This document shows, one piece after another, positions 43,001 through 51,312 of a stretch of 64,000 nucleotides of DNA. A model generated the notes under the pieces. It did not search any database. It was not told the DNA's origin and saw only the letters and a program-made list of their open reading frames with translations. Origin of the DNA: Elusimicrobiota bacterium (lineage in GTDB: Bacteria > Elusimicrobiota > Elusimicrobia > FEN-1173). Position numbers and translations under genes: made by a program. Position 1 is the stretch's first letter; the number at the start of each line of letters is the position of its first letter. The stretch covers positions 1 to 64,000 of the forward strand of contig JADKIY010000005.1 of NCBI GenBank assembly GCA_016722575.1, given 5' to 3'.

Positions 43001-44151
43001 AACTCAATCAAGAACAAGTCTTGCGTTACTCGCGTCACCTCATCATGCCGGAAGTGGGCGTGGAGGGGCAGGAAAAACTGATGGACGCCAAAGTCCTGTT
43101 GATCGGCGCCGGCGGCCTCGGCACCCCCAACGCCCTCTATCTGGCCGCGGCCGGGGTCGGCCACATGACGCTGGTGGATTTTGACACCGTGGACCACACC
43201 AATTTGCACCGCCAGGTCATCCACGGCACGGGGGACGTGGGGAAACTCAAGGTGGAAAGCGCCCGGGAAACCATTCGGGACATCAACCCCAACGTCAACG
43301 TCAAAACGTACAACACGCCGTTCACCCGGGACATTGCCCTGGATTTGATCGGCCAGCACGACCTCGTGATCGACGGGACCGACAACTTTCAAACGCGGTA
43401 TCTGACCAACGACGCCTGCGTCTTCCTGAAAAAACCCAACGTCTACGCTTCGATTTTCCGTTTCGACGGGCAGGCGACGGTGTTTAAACCCGGCGACCCC
43501 GAAAGCCCCTGCTACCGTTGCCTCTACCCCGAGCCGCCGCCGCCCGGCGAAGTTCCGTCCTGCGCGGAGGGCGGCGTTTTGGGCATCCTGCCGGGATTGG
43601 TCGGCCTCATTCAAGCCACCGAAGCCATCAAGTTGATCCTCGGCAAAGGCCGGTCCCTGGTGGGTCGCCTCCTCCTTTTCAACGCCCTGGAAATGACCTT
43701 CGACGAGGTTAAAATCCGCCGGAACCCCAAATGCCCCGTTTGCGGGGACAAACCCACGATCACCGAATTGATCGACTACGACCAGTTCTGCGGCATCGGC
43801 CGCGGCAACGAAGGGGCCGCCACCGCCAACGGATCGGCCGAGATCACGGTGAAGCAGCTGGCCGACCGGCTGAACCGGAAAGACAAATTCGTTCTGATCG
43901 ACGTCCGCGAGCCCAACGAGTGGGACATCGCCCGGATCCCCGGCGCGAAACTCCTCCCCTTGAGCGAAATCGCCCAACGTGCCAACGAATTGGACACCGC
44001 CGATGACATCGTGGTTCATTGCAAGTCGGGCGTGCGGAGCCAAAAGGCCATCGGCGTTTTAAAACAGATGGGCTTTCGACGGCTGACCAACGTCAAAGGC
44101 GGCATTTCGGCCTGGTCCGACGAAATCGATTCGGCCGTACCGAAGTACTGA
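42997..44151 (+). CDS. moeZ: E1-like adenylyltransferase fused to rhodanese (MoeZ-type)
   Basis: Residues 1 to about 270 are a MoeB/ThiF enzyme: GAGGLG nucleotide-binding loop, VIDGTDNFQTRYL, two zinc Cys pairs (CYRC and CPVC) and SCAEGGVLG with a candidate adduct cysteine. Residues about 285-384 are a rhodanese domain with the persulfide cysteine in VHCKSGVRSQKA. Such fusions activate the Gly-Gly tail of MoaD, ThiS or CysO and load sulfur. GTG start, with GGAGGT 6 bases upstream. The fusion sits at the end of the cofactor run and just before the cysteine cluster, so it may serve both. Confidence 0.93.
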   Translation: MKLNQEQVLRYSRHLIMPEVGVEGQEKLMDAKVLLIGAGGLGTPNALYLAAAGVGHMTLVDFDTVDHTNLHRQVIHGTGDVGKLKVESARETIRDINPNVNVKTYNTPFTRDIALDLIGQHDLVIDGTDNFQTRYLTNDACVFLKKPNVYASIFRFDGQATVFKPGDPESPCYRCLYPEPPPPGEVPSCAEGGVLGILPGLVGLIQATEAIKLILGKGRSLVGRLLLFNALEMTFDEVKIRRNPKCPVCGDKPTITELIDYDQFCGIGRGNEGAATANGSAEITVKQLADRLNRKDKFVLIDVREPNEWDIARIPGAKLLPLSEIAQRANELDTADDIVVHCKSGVRSQKAIGVLKQMGFRRLTNVKGGISAWSDEIDSAVPKY

Positions 44152-44196
44152 CGCCCGGCCCGCGCTGGCGTCGACCCTTAAATTAAGATAGGATAT

Positions 44197-44208
44197 GCCC
44201 ACGTGGGC
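44197..44208. promoter_or_regulatory. 12-bp perfect palindrome, candidate operator of the LacI-type regulator
   Basis: GCCCACGTGGGC is a perfect palindrome with a central CG, as LacI-family operators have, 22 bases before the regulator start. It overlaps a possible alternative start codon (44195), which argues for the ATG at 44231 and for autoregulation. Confidence 0.45.
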
Positions 44209-44230
44209 AATAACGGCCCACGACCTTATT

Positions 44231-45265
44231 ATGCCCATTGCCTCCCTTGAAGATTTGGCCAAGCGCCTCCGGGTTTCCCGGCGGACGGTCTCCCGGGTAT
44301 TGACCGGGGGAAAAAACGTCGCCCCCGCCGTGCGGGAGCGCATTGAAAAATACCTCTCCCGCACGGATTACGTTCCCAACGCCCAGGCGGCCCGACTGGC
44401 GGCCCGGCGGGTTCCCGTGCTCGGCCTCGTCTTTCCCGCCAATTTTTTAAACACCCTGGACGATTACGTGGTTCGCATCATCAAAGGCGCCCTGCGGGCC
44501 GCCCACGGCGCGGGCCATCAAGTGACCCTGCTGGCCTTCGACGGCTTGGACGTCAAGCAAACCCTCAAACTCTACAAAGGTCGGTTGGTCGGGGAATTCG
44601 TTTTTACCGCCTTCGGCCCACCGGACGGGAAAGCCCTCCGTCAATTGCGCGCCGAAGGCGTGCCGTTGGCCGCCGTCAATTTTTGCGCCGACGGCGTGGA
44701 CTCCTTCGATTGCGACAACGTCCGGGGCGGGTATTTGGCCACCAAGCATTTGCTCGACCAAGGCCGCCGGCGCATCGCTTTTTTGCACGGCTCCCGCTGG
44801 TGGGTTTCCTCCCGGGATCGCCACTTGGGATACGTCCAAGCCCTGGCCGAAGCGAAAATCGAGTTGCCCGAGTCCTTCGTGGTGGAAGCGAACTACGACC
44901 CCGGCGCGGCCGAGAAAACCACCGACAAATGGATGGAGTCGCCCAAGGGGCCGGACGCCATTTTCGCCGCCAACGACATCATGATGCTCGCTTCCTACCG
45001 ATCCCTTCGGCGCCACAATCGGCGCGTCCCGGAGGACGTCGCCTTGATCGGATTCGACGATTCGCCGGTTTGCAGCATGCCCCACTTGGAAGTGACCTTT
45101 TCCTCCGTTTACCAACCCCTGGAAGACATCGCCCAAGCCGCGGCCGAGCGGGTCATCGCTCTCAACGAAAACCGCGGATCCCCGAAGCCGGAAACCCGCC
45201 TCTTTCCGCCGGAATTGAAAGTTCGCGAAAGCTCCGGCGGGGTGGACCCCGCCCGCTGGGCCTGA
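44231..45265 (+). CDS. LacI-family transcriptional regulator
   Basis: The N terminus (IASLEDLAKRLRVSRRTVSRVLTG) is a LacI helix-turn-helix, followed by the hinge region YVPNAQAARLAARR and a periplasmic-binding-protein-like effector domain of about 280 residues (VLGLVFPANF, HLLDQGRRRIAFLHG, DAIFAANDIMM, VALIGFDDSP). With the ATG at 44231 the product has 344 residues. An in-frame ATG at 44195 would add 12 residues. LacI regulators usually sense sugars or nucleosides. Here the next gene, 54 bases downstream, is cysteine synthase, an unusual neighbour. An effector cannot be named. Confidence 0.93.
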   Translation: MPIASLEDLAKRLRVSRRTVSRVLTGGKNVAPAVRERIEKYLSRTDYVPNAQAARLAARRVPVLGLVFPANFLNTLDDYVVRIIKGALRAAHGAGHQVTLLAFDGLDVKQTLKLYKGRLVGEFVFTAFGPPDGKALRQLRAEGVPLAAVNFCADGVDSFDCDNVRGGYLATKHLLDQGRRRIAFLHGSRWWVSSRDRHLGYVQALAEAKIELPESFVVEANYDPGAAEKTTDKWMESPKGPDAIFAANDIMMLASYRSLRRHNRRVPEDVALIGFDDSPVCSMPHLEVTFSSVYQPLEDIAQAAAERVIALNENRGSPKPETRLFPPELKVRESSGGVDPARWA

Positions 45266-45275
45266 ACGCGCTTCG

Positions 45276-45304
45276 TTGAATTTGGATATTTTTGTCATAT
45301 ATCC
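45276..45304 (+). promoter_or_regulatory. Candidate promoter with inverted repeat before cysK
   Basis: TTGAAT (45276-45281) and TATATC (45298-45303) are 16 bases apart. An inverted repeat GGATAT-9-ATATCC (45284-45289 and 45299-45304) covers the spacer and -10 box. GGATAT also occurs just upstream of the regulator gene (44191-44196). The repeat may be a binding site for the regulator, and no Shine-Dalgarno sequence precedes the ATG at 45320. Confidence 0.4.
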
Positions 45305-45319
45305 TAAAATTTAACGTTC

Positions 45320-46282
45320 ATGACTAGCGCCGCCACCCAATTGGGCCTCGGTCTTCTGGACCGCATCGGCAACACGCCTCTCCTTCGTCTCGAAAGACTC
45401 TCCCGCTGGCTTCCGGCCGGGGTGGAAGTTTACGCCAAGGCCGAATTCACGAATCCCGGGGGGTCCGTCAAAGACCGGGCCGCCAAAAACATGATAATGG
45501 AGGCCATCAAAAACGGGGAGCTCACCAAAGACAAAGTCCTCTTGGATTCCACATCGGGAAACACGGGAATCGCCTACGCCATGATCGGCGCGGCCCTGGG
45601 TTATCGGGTGGAATTGGTCATGCCGGAAAACGCGTCGGAAAAGAAGCGGATCATCGAAGCCTTTGGCGCCAAGGTGATTTACACCGACCCCCTGGAAGGC
45701 TCGGACGGGGCCCAGCGGGAAGCCCAAAGGATGTACGACGCCGATCCCAAACGCTTTTATCTTCCCGACCAGTACAACAACCCCAACAATTGGAAGGCCC
45801 ATTACAAAACGACGGCCGAGGAAGTCTGGCGGCAGACCGAAGGCCGCGTGACCCATTTCGTCGCGGGGATCGGCACCAGCGGAACGCTCATGGGAACCGG
45901 CCGGCGGTTGAAGGAACTCAACCCCAACGTTCGCGTGGTCGCCGTGGAACCCGCCACGCCGCTCCACGGCCTGGAAGGCTTGAAGCACATGGAAACCTCC
46001 ATCGTTCCGGGCATCTACGAACCCAAGGTCCATGACCGGAAAGTGTCGGTTTACACCGAAGACGCCTACGAAATGTGCTGCCGCATGGCCCGGGAAGAGG
46101 GCGTCTTGGTGGGCTATTCCTGCGGGGCGGCCCTTCAAGGGGTTTTTGAAGTGGCCATGGGGTTGGAGGAGGGGGTCCTGGTGACGGTTCTTCCGGATTC
46201 CGGCGAACGTTACCTGCACACGCGTTACTGGGAAGAGCTCCTGGACAATTTCGAGGACTACATGAAGGACCACGAACTGTGA
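45320..46282 (+). CDS. cysM: Cysteine synthase (CysK/CysM type)
   Basis: This PLP enzyme makes cysteine from an activated serine and sulfide or a thiocarboxylate. In the 320-residue product the PLP lysine lies in GGSVKDRAA, the substrate loop is STSGNTGIAYA, and the phosphate loop is GIGTSGTLMGTGRRL. The C-terminal VTVLPDSGERYLHT is typical. The neighbour is a Mec-type JAMM protease that overlaps it by 4 bases (GTGA). In mycobacteria CysM uses CysO-thiocarboxylate and Mec releases the cysteine, so a CysM-type role is favoured over plain CysK. That is context-based inference. Confidence 0.93.
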   Translation: MTSAATQLGLGLLDRIGNTPLLRLERLSRWLPAGVEVYAKAEFTNPGGSVKDRAAKNMIMEAIKNGELTKDKVLLDSTSGNTGIAYAMIGAALGYRVELVMPENASEKKRIIEAFGAKVIYTDPLEGSDGAQREAQRMYDADPKRFYLPDQYNNPNNWKAHYKTTAEEVWRQTEGRVTHFVAGIGTSGTLMGTGRRLKELNPNVRVVAVEPATPLHGLEGLKHMETSIVPGIYEPKVHDRKVSVYTEDAYEMCCRMAREEGVLVGYSCGAALQGVFEVAMGLEEGVLVTVLPDSGERYLHTRYWEELLDNFEDYMKDHEL

Positions 46283-46773
46283 CCCTGGCCTGGCGCCAAT
46301 CCCTGGTGGGGGAACTGAAAGCCTGGTCGGAGGAATGTTATCCTTTCGAGGGGTGCGGCCTGCTGATCGGCCGCCAGGAAAAAACCGATCGGCGGCAGGT
46401 CGATCGCTTCTTTCCGTTAAAAAACCTGCTTCGCCACCGCGCCCAAGCCGACCCGGGGACCTTGGACACCGCCGCCGGCACCCTGGGCGCCCGGGTGAAC
46501 ACCCAGGGGCAATTCGAATTTGTGATCGACCCGGCGGAATTCAACCGCGCCGTATTGGACGCCGCCCGGGCGGGGCTGGACGTGGTCGGCGTGCTGCACA
46601 CCCACCCCGACCATCCGGCCAAACCGAGCGCCACCGACGCCGCTCAGCCCCTGTTGGCGGGGTGGTCCAACGTCATCGTCAAGGTGGACCAAGGTCATTT
46701 TGTGGAAGCGCGCAGTTGGTTTCGCGCCGAAGAAACGCAACCGTTTGAGGAAGAACCCATCCGGGTTCTCTGA
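46279..46773 (+). CDS. mec: Mec-type JAMM metalloprotease (M67)
   Basis: The 164-residue product is a single JAB/MPN+ domain with the complete zinc site: Glu24 in PFEGCGLLIG, His107 and His109 in HTHP, and Asp120 in PSATD. Family members cut cysteine or an extension from the C terminus of a ubiquitin-like sulfur carrier such as CysO. It is overlapped with cysteine synthase and followed by sulfite reductase, so it belongs to the sulfur-assimilation cluster. The only carrier-like gene in the window (39186-39413) lacks Gly-Gly, so the true carrier may lie elsewhere. GTG start. Confidence 0.9.
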   Translation: MTLAWRQSLVGELKAWSEECYPFEGCGLLIGRQEKTDRRQVDRFFPLKNLLRHRAQADPGTLDTAAGTLGARVNTQGQFEFVIDPAEFNRAVLDAARAGLDVVGVLHTHPDHPAKPSATDAAQPLLAGWSNVIVKVDQGHFVEARSWFRAEETQPFEEEPIRVL

Positions 46774-46788
46774 ACCCAAGGAGACGCC

Positions 46789-48531
46789 ATGCTTCAAAAA
46801 ACCCAAACCCCCGTGTCCGTGCCGGATTACGTCGAAGAGGAAATCCGCCGATTTGAAACGAACATCCGCGAGCTTCGCGCCGGACGCATGGACATGGACG
46901 ATTTTCGCCGGTTCCGGCTGAACAACGGCATTTACGGCATCCGCAACCAAACCGACAAACAGATGATCCGCATTAAAGTCCCCTTTGGTCGTCTGACGCC
47001 GGACCAATTGGAAGCCCTGGCCGACGTGACGGAAACCTTCGCTCCGTCTAAAATCGGCCACTGGACGACCCGCCAAAATCTTCAAATCCACATGATCCCC
47101 TTGGAAGACACCCCGAAAGTCATGCGGCGTGTGGCCGAATCGGGCTTGACCCCCCGGGAAGGGTGCGGAAACACCGTTCGCAACATCACGGCCAATCCCT
47201 ACACCGGCGTGCAACCGGGCGAAGTTTTCGATGTGGCGCCCTACGCGGACGCGGCCTTTCATTACTTCTTGCGGAACCCCCTCAGCGCCAATTTGCCCCG
47301 AAAATTCAAAATGGCTTTTGAATCCACCGCCGAGGATTACGCCTTGACGGCCATTCACGACATGGCTTTCGTGGCCGAAATCCGCAACGGCGTCCGCGGC
47401 TTTCGCACGTACGTCGGCGGCGGCCTGGGCGCCACCCCCCAGGTGGCCATTCGTTTGGAGGATTTCACCCCCGCGGACCTTTTGTTGCCCTCCATCGAGG
47501 CCGTCATTCGACTCTTCGACCGCAACGGCGAACGCCAGGACAAGCTTCACGCCCGCATTAAATTTTTGGTCAAAAAATGCGGCGCCGAGGAATTTAAAAA
47601 GAAATTCCAAGCCGAACGAAAAGCGGTGATGGGAACGCGCGGGGGAACGATCGATTGGTCCTTCCCGGTTCCCGAAGAAACGGCGCCCCCGGTCCCGACC
47701 GGCGTCCCGTCGGCTTCCCCGGCGCCCGGGTTCGACCGCTGGAAATCCACCAACGTCGCCGACCAGAAACAGCCCGGTTACAGCTGGGCCACCGTGGTCC
47801 TCCCCTTGGGAGACGTGACGGCCGTTCAAATGCGCCAATTGGCCGACGTGTCCCGCCGGTTGAACGGCGGCCGCCTGCGGACCACCATCGAGCAAAACTT
47901 CCTCCTGCGCTGGGTCAAAAACGAGCACCTTCCGGCGCTTTACAACGAATTGGTTAAAATCGGGTTGGCCGCGGCCGGCGCCGGGCGGTTCTCCGACATC
48001 ACCCGCTGCCCGGGCGCGGACACCTGCCAAATCGCGGTGACCAAATCCCGGGAGTTGGCCAAGGCCTTGAATGGACTTTTCGTTGATGGGCTGAAAGCGG
48101 ACGCGGACATGGAAGGGTTGCACGTCAAAATATCGGGCTGCACCAATTCCTGCGGCCAACACCACATCGGGACCTTGGGATTCTACGGCACCTACCGCAA
48201 GGTCGGCGAGCGGGCCGTTCCTCACTATATGGTCCTGGTGGGCGGATCGACCAAGGAAGGCGAGGTCAAATTCGGCCAACCCGTGGGCGCCTTACCGGCC
48301 CGCCGGGTTCCCGACGCTGTCAAAAAGCTAGTGACCCTCTTTAAAGGGGAAAAACAGGGCGCGGAAAGCTTCGCCCAGTGGCTGGAACGCGTGGGAAAAC
48401 CCCGGATCAAATCCGAAATCCAGGAATTCACCGCGTTGCCGCCCTACGAACAGAACCCCTCGCTTTACTTCGATTGGGGCGAAAACGCCGATTTCAAAGT
48501 GGACATCGGCGTCGGGGAGTGCGCGGCTTAA
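46789..48531 (+). CDS. Ferredoxin-type sulfite/nitrite reductase (sirohaem, 4Fe-4S)
   Basis: The 580-residue protein has the two-repeat layout of assimilatory sulfite and nitrite reductases: GHWTTRQNLQIHMI and GCGNTVRNITANP in the first half, and the [4Fe-4S]/sirohaem cysteines Cys407-x5-Cys413 (RCPGADTC) and Cys451-x3-Cys455 (GCTNSCGQHH) in the second. It reduces sulfite to sulfide or nitrite to ammonia. The position between a cysteine-synthesis pair and an E1-like gene favours sulfite. AAGGAG lies 5 bases before the ATG. Electrons probably come from ferredoxin, since no flavoprotein subunit is adjacent. Confidence 0.93.
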   Translation: MLQKTQTPVSVPDYVEEEIRRFETNIRELRAGRMDMDDFRRFRLNNGIYGIRNQTDKQMIRIKVPFGRLTPDQLEALADVTETFAPSKIGHWTTRQNLQIHMIPLEDTPKVMRRVAESGLTPREGCGNTVRNITANPYTGVQPGEVFDVAPYADAAFHYFLRNPLSANLPRKFKMAFESTAEDYALTAIHDMAFVAEIRNGVRGFRTYVGGGLGATPQVAIRLEDFTPADLLLPSIEAVIRLFDRNGERQDKLHARIKFLVKKCGAEEFKKKFQAERKAVMGTRGGTIDWSFPVPEETAPPVPTGVPSASPAPGFDRWKSTNVADQKQPGYSWATVVLPLGDVTAVQMRQLADVSRRLNGGRLRTTIEQNFLLRWVKNEHLPALYNELVKIGLAAAGAGRFSDITRCPGADTCQIAVTKSRELAKALNGLFVDGLKADADMEGLHVKISGCTNSCGQHHIGTLGFYGTYRKVGERAVPHYMVLVGGSTKEGEVKFGQPVGALPARRVPDAVKKLVTLFKGEKQGAESFAQWLERVGKPRIKSEIQEFTALPPYEQNPSLYFDWGENADFKVDIGVGECAA

Positions 48532-48547
48532 CCTCGCCCGGGGGCGC

Positions 48548-49333
48548 GTGATCCCCCCAAACACCGTGACGGACCTCGACCTCCCCCGCTACGCGCGCCA
48601 AATGATCCTCCCCGAAGTCGGGGGGAAGGGACAACAGGCGCTCGCCGCCGCCCGGGTCGCCCTGGTCGGGCTGGGCGGATTGGGTTCTCCCGCCGCTTTT
48701 TATCTGGCCGGGGCGGGGGTTGGCACCCTCGGGTTGATCGACGACGACGCGGTCGACGTCTCCAACCTCCATCGACAACCCCTTCACGCCACGCCGGACC
48801 AAGGCCGTCCCAAAACGATCTCCGCCCGGGAAAAATTGGCCGCCCTCAACCCCGCGATCCGCCTCGCCGAACATCGCCTTCGTTTGACGGGGAAAAACGC
48901 CGCCCCCCTCCTGTCCGATTACGATCTGGTCCTGGACGGTTCCGACAATTTCGACACGCGCTACATCGTCAACGACGCCGCCCAGCGCCGGGGGATCCCC
49001 CTGGTGTGGGGGGCGGTTCTTCGTTGGGAAGGGCAGATCATGACGGTCCGCCCCGGACGATCGGCCTGCTACCGCTGCCTTTTCCCCGAACCCCCCGATC
49101 CCGCCTTGGCCGCTTCCTGCGCCGACGCGGGCGTCGTGGGCCCCCTGGCGGGGCTCGTGGGGAGCTGGATGGCCCTGGAAGCTTTAAAGATTCTCTGGGG
49201 AGCGGGCGCGCCCCTCGTGAACCGACTGCTGTTGATCGACGGCCGCTCCGGCCGCGTGCGGGAGCGCGTGGTGGAACGGCGAAAAACCTGCCCGGCCTGC
49301 GCCCCCGGCGCCGGCGTCTCGACGGCCGTTTGA
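48548..49333 (+). CDS. moeB: MoeB/ThiF-like E1 adenylyltransferase
   Basis: The 261-residue product is a stand-alone E1-like enzyme: GLGGLGSP nucleotide loop, LVLDGSDNFDTRYIVND, zinc Cys pairs CYRC and CPAC, and SCADAGVVGP with a candidate adduct cysteine. It lacks the rhodanese domain of the MoeZ-like protein at 42997-44151. Two E1 enzymes in one window suggest separate carriers, one for molybdopterin and one for cysteine. GTG start 17 bases after the sulfite reductase stop, so it is probably in the same operon. Confidence 0.92.
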   Translation: MIPPNTVTDLDLPRYARQMILPEVGGKGQQALAAARVALVGLGGLGSPAAFYLAGAGVGTLGLIDDDAVDVSNLHRQPLHATPDQGRPKTISAREKLAALNPAIRLAEHRLRLTGKNAAPLLSDYDLVLDGSDNFDTRYIVNDAAQRRGIPLVWGAVLRWEGQIMTVRPGRSACYRCLFPEPPDPALAASCADAGVVGPLAGLVGSWMALEALKILWGAGAPLVNRLLLIDGRSGRVRERVVERRKTCPACAPGAGVSTAV

Positions 49334-49358
49334 CATTCCCCGGGCAAATTTCTTTAAT
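49330..49358 (+). promoter_or_regulatory. Strong promoter for the histone gene
   Basis: A perfect TTGACA (49330-49335), a 17-base spacer and TTTAAT (49353-49358) form one of the best sigma-70 promoters in the window. It overlaps the stop codon region of the moeB-like gene. Transcription would start near 49365 and leave a leader of about 170 bases before the ATG at 49535. I see no ORF in that leader. Confidence 0.75.
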
Positions 49359-49534
49359 GGGCACGCTTCTTCAACGGCGCAGGGCACCGGACCGCGGGGG
49401 AGCGACACCGGAATCCCGTTGGTCGCCCGAATTTTAAACGAAACACCGAAACGTCGCCTTGCATCGGCGGCCCCGAGCCGCGCGGATCGCTTATTTTGCG
49501 GGAACCCCCCGCCACCGAAAAAAGAGAGGTAATC

Positions 49535-49714
49535 ATGGCTGAAATGCTCGTCGTGGTCAGCAAGATCAAAAAGATGGTGAAAGAAAAAGGCTTCCGCACC
49601 GGTGGCGATTACGTGGACGCGCTGTCCAAAAAAGTCGAAGGCATCGTCAACGACTCCGTGACCAAGGTGCAAAACGAGGGCAAAAAGAAAACCCTCGGCG
49701 CCGAAGACCTCTAA
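49535..49714 (+). CDS. Single-domain bacterial histone-fold protein
   Basis: The 59-residue product matches a minimal histone fold: alpha1 (LVVVSKIKKMVKEKG), loop 1 (FRTGGD), long alpha2 (YVDALSKKVEGIVNDSVTKVQNEG), loop 2 with the Lys/Arg-Thr pair (KKKT, Lys52-Thr53) and a short alpha3 (GAEDL, Asp58). This is the layout of the small histone described from Bdellovibrio, which dimerises and binds DNA. Lysine content is high and there is no extra tail. The ATG at 49535 is chosen, with GAGAGG just upstream. The strong promoter suggests abundant expression, as for a nucleoid protein. Confidence 0.85.
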   Translation: MAEMLVVVSKIKKMVKEKGFRTGGDYVDALSKKVEGIVNDSVTKVQNEGKKKTLGAEDL

Positions 49715-49721
49715 ACTTTTC

Positions 49722-49746
49722 CACCGGCGGGCCCCGGCCCGCGGTG
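49722..49746 (+). terminator. Hairpin after the histone gene
   Basis: CACC plus GCGGGCC (49722-49733) pair with GGCCCGC plus GGTG (49736-49746), with one bulged G. There is no T tract, and the next ATG follows 6 bases later. It may partly stop or stabilise the histone transcript rather than fully end transcription. Confidence 0.45.
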
Positions 49747-49752
49747 TTCCTC

Positions 49753-50436
49753 ATGGCCGCTTTTACTCCGGAGGACATCGGGCGCCTGTTTACACCGTTG
49801 GCGCCCCGTTATCGACGCTTCAACCGATGGGCCAGCCTCGGGCAGGACAATCGCTGGCGGCGATCGCTGATCGCCGAAATTCAAGGACACCGACGGGTGT
49901 TGGACGTCGGCACCGGCACCGGAGAGCTGGCGTCTTTGGCCGCCGCGCGCGGCGCTTCGGCGGTGGGGCTGGATGTCAGCCCGGGCATGCTGGTTGAGGC
50001 CCGGCGGCGCCGGCCCGAAGGCGCGTGGGTGTTGGGGGACGGTAAAACGTTTCCCTTCCCGGACGGCGTGTTCGACGCCGTGGTGTCCGCCTACGTGATG
50101 CGCAACTTGTTCAAGGGCGGCGTCTTGCCGGACGTCCTGCGGGAAGCCCGGCGCGTTCTGGCCCCTGGCGGCCGGTTGGTATTTTTGGATTTAACGAGAC
50201 CCGAAGGGGTCTTTCAACGGTGGGGGCATGGTTTGTATAATCGGACCATCCTGCCGGCGTTGGGTCGTTGTTTTTTCGGCGAACATTGGCCCGGGGGTTA
50301 TCTGGCGGATTCGATTGACGCGTTGCCCCCCGCGGACGAACTTCGGTTGATTTTCCAAACCTGCGGTTTTCGGTCTTTAACGCTCCGCCCGTTGTGGGGG
50401 GGCGTCGTCTCGCTGTTCATTGGGAGTGCCTCGTGA
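49753..50436 (+). CDS. menG: Demethylmenaquinone/ubiquinone methyltransferase
   Basis: The 227-residue product is a class I SAM methyltransferase with VLDVGTGTGELA (motif I), VGLDVSPGML, FPDGVFDAVVSAYVMRN and ARRVLAPGGRLVFLD. These are typical of UbiE/MenG, which methylates the quinone ring in the last step of menaquinone synthesis. Its stop overlaps the nuoA GTG, so it is coupled to the complex I operon, which needs the quinone as acceptor. The ATG at 49753 has no obvious ribosome-binding site. Confidence 0.9.
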   Translation: MAAFTPEDIGRLFTPLAPRYRRFNRWASLGQDNRWRRSLIAEIQGHRRVLDVGTGTGELASLAAARGASAVGLDVSPGMLVEARRRRPEGAWVLGDGKTFPFPDGVFDAVVSAYVMRNLFKGGVLPDVLREARRVLAPGGRLVFLDLTRPEGVFQRWGHGLYNRTILPALGRCFFGEHWPGGYLADSIDALPPADELRLIFQTCGFRSLTLRPLWGGVVSLFIGSAS

Positions 50437-50786
50437 CGTTTCAATATCTTCAGGTTCTGGTGTTCGCGCTCATCGGCTTCACTTTTTTCTCCGTCCTCCT
50501 GCTGGCGGCGGGATTGGTGCGGGAGCGCGGCACCACCAAAGACACCACCGCCTACGAGTGCGGCATGGAGCCCGTGGGCTCAGCCTGGATCTCGCCCAAC
50601 ATTCGTTTTTACGTTTTCGCCCTCTTGTTCGTGGTTTTCGACGTCGAAGCGCTTTTTGTTTTTCCCTGGGCGGTCCAGTTCCGGGCCCTGGGGGTCGAAG
50701 GGTTTGTCGCGGTCATGCTTTTTGTCGGCGTTCTTTTTTTCGGGCTCGTCTACGCCTGGAAAAAAGGCGCTTTGAGATGGGAGTGA
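50433..50786 (+). CDS. nuoA: NADH-quinone oxidoreductase subunit A
   Basis: The 117-residue membrane protein has three transmembrane helices and the NuoA signatures [12 protein letters not shown] and [22 protein letters not shown]. The Cys/Asp-containing loop sits near the quinone site of complex I. It starts with a GTG overlapping the menG stop and begins the run nuoABCDHIJKLMN. There is no nuoE, F or G in the run or nearby. Confidence 0.96.
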   Translation: MTFQYLQVLVFALIGFTFFSVLLLAAGLVRERGTTKDTTAYECGMEPVGSAWISPNIRFYVFALLFVVFDVEALFVFPWAVQFRALGVEGFVAVMLFVGVLFFGLVYAWKKGALRWE

Positions 50787-50790
50787 CGAC

Positions 50791-51312
50791 GTGGGCGGCC
50801 TGATTTTCGAAAAACTACCCGGCGTTTCCCATAAACTTCCCGGCGGGGAACTGCTCCTCACCACCGTGGACCTGTTTGTCGACTGGACGCGCAAATCCAG
50901 CATCTGGCCCCTGACCTTCGGTTTGGCCTGTTGCGCCATTGAAATGATGGCGGCCTATTCCACCCGGTTTGACGTCAACCGCTTCGGCGTGATCCCCCGC
51001 CCTTCGCCCCGCCAAGCCGACCTCATGATCATCGCCGGCACCGTCACCAAAAAGATGGCTCCCGCCATCGAAAAGCTGTATTACCAGATGCCCGAACCCC
51101 GCTTTGTGATCTCCATGGGGGCCTGCGCCAATTGCGGCGGCCCCTATTTCGATTCGTACTCCGTGGTCAAAGGGGTGGATCGCGTCATCCCCGTCGACGT
51201 CTACATCCCCGGCTGTCCGCCCCGTCCGGAAGCCCTGCACAACGCCATTTTGGCCCTGCAAAAGAAAATCGACACGATGTACGTCGCGGGCCTCAAGGTC
51301 AAGGTCGGATGA
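50791..51312 (+). CDS. nuoB: NADH-quinone oxidoreductase subunit B
   Basis: NuoB carries the terminal N2 [4Fe-4S] cluster. The 173-residue product has all four ligands: the adjacent Cys pair in GLACCAIEM, one in [11 protein letters not shown] and one in [10 protein letters not shown]. The N terminus has no transmembrane segment. A GTG start at 50791 is used. The stop overlaps the nuoC ATG (ATGA). Confidence 0.97.
   Translation: MGGLIFEKLPGVSHKLPGGELLLTTVDLFVDWTRKSSIWPLTFGLACCAIEMMAAYSTRFDVNRFGVIPRPSPRQADLMIIAGTVTKKMAPAIEKLYYQMPEPRFVISMGACANCGGPYFDSYSVVKGVDRVIPVDVYIPGCPPRPEALHNAILALQKKIDTMYVAGLKVKVG

Noticed and set aside
44195..44230. Earlier in-frame ATG for the LacI-type regulator
   Set aside because: It falls in the candidate operator palindrome and adds residues before the normal N terminus. 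Kept as an alternative only.
46417..48279. 620-codon minus-strand open frame opposite the sulfite reductase
   Set aside because: Antisense shadow. The plus strand has complete sirohaem motifs.
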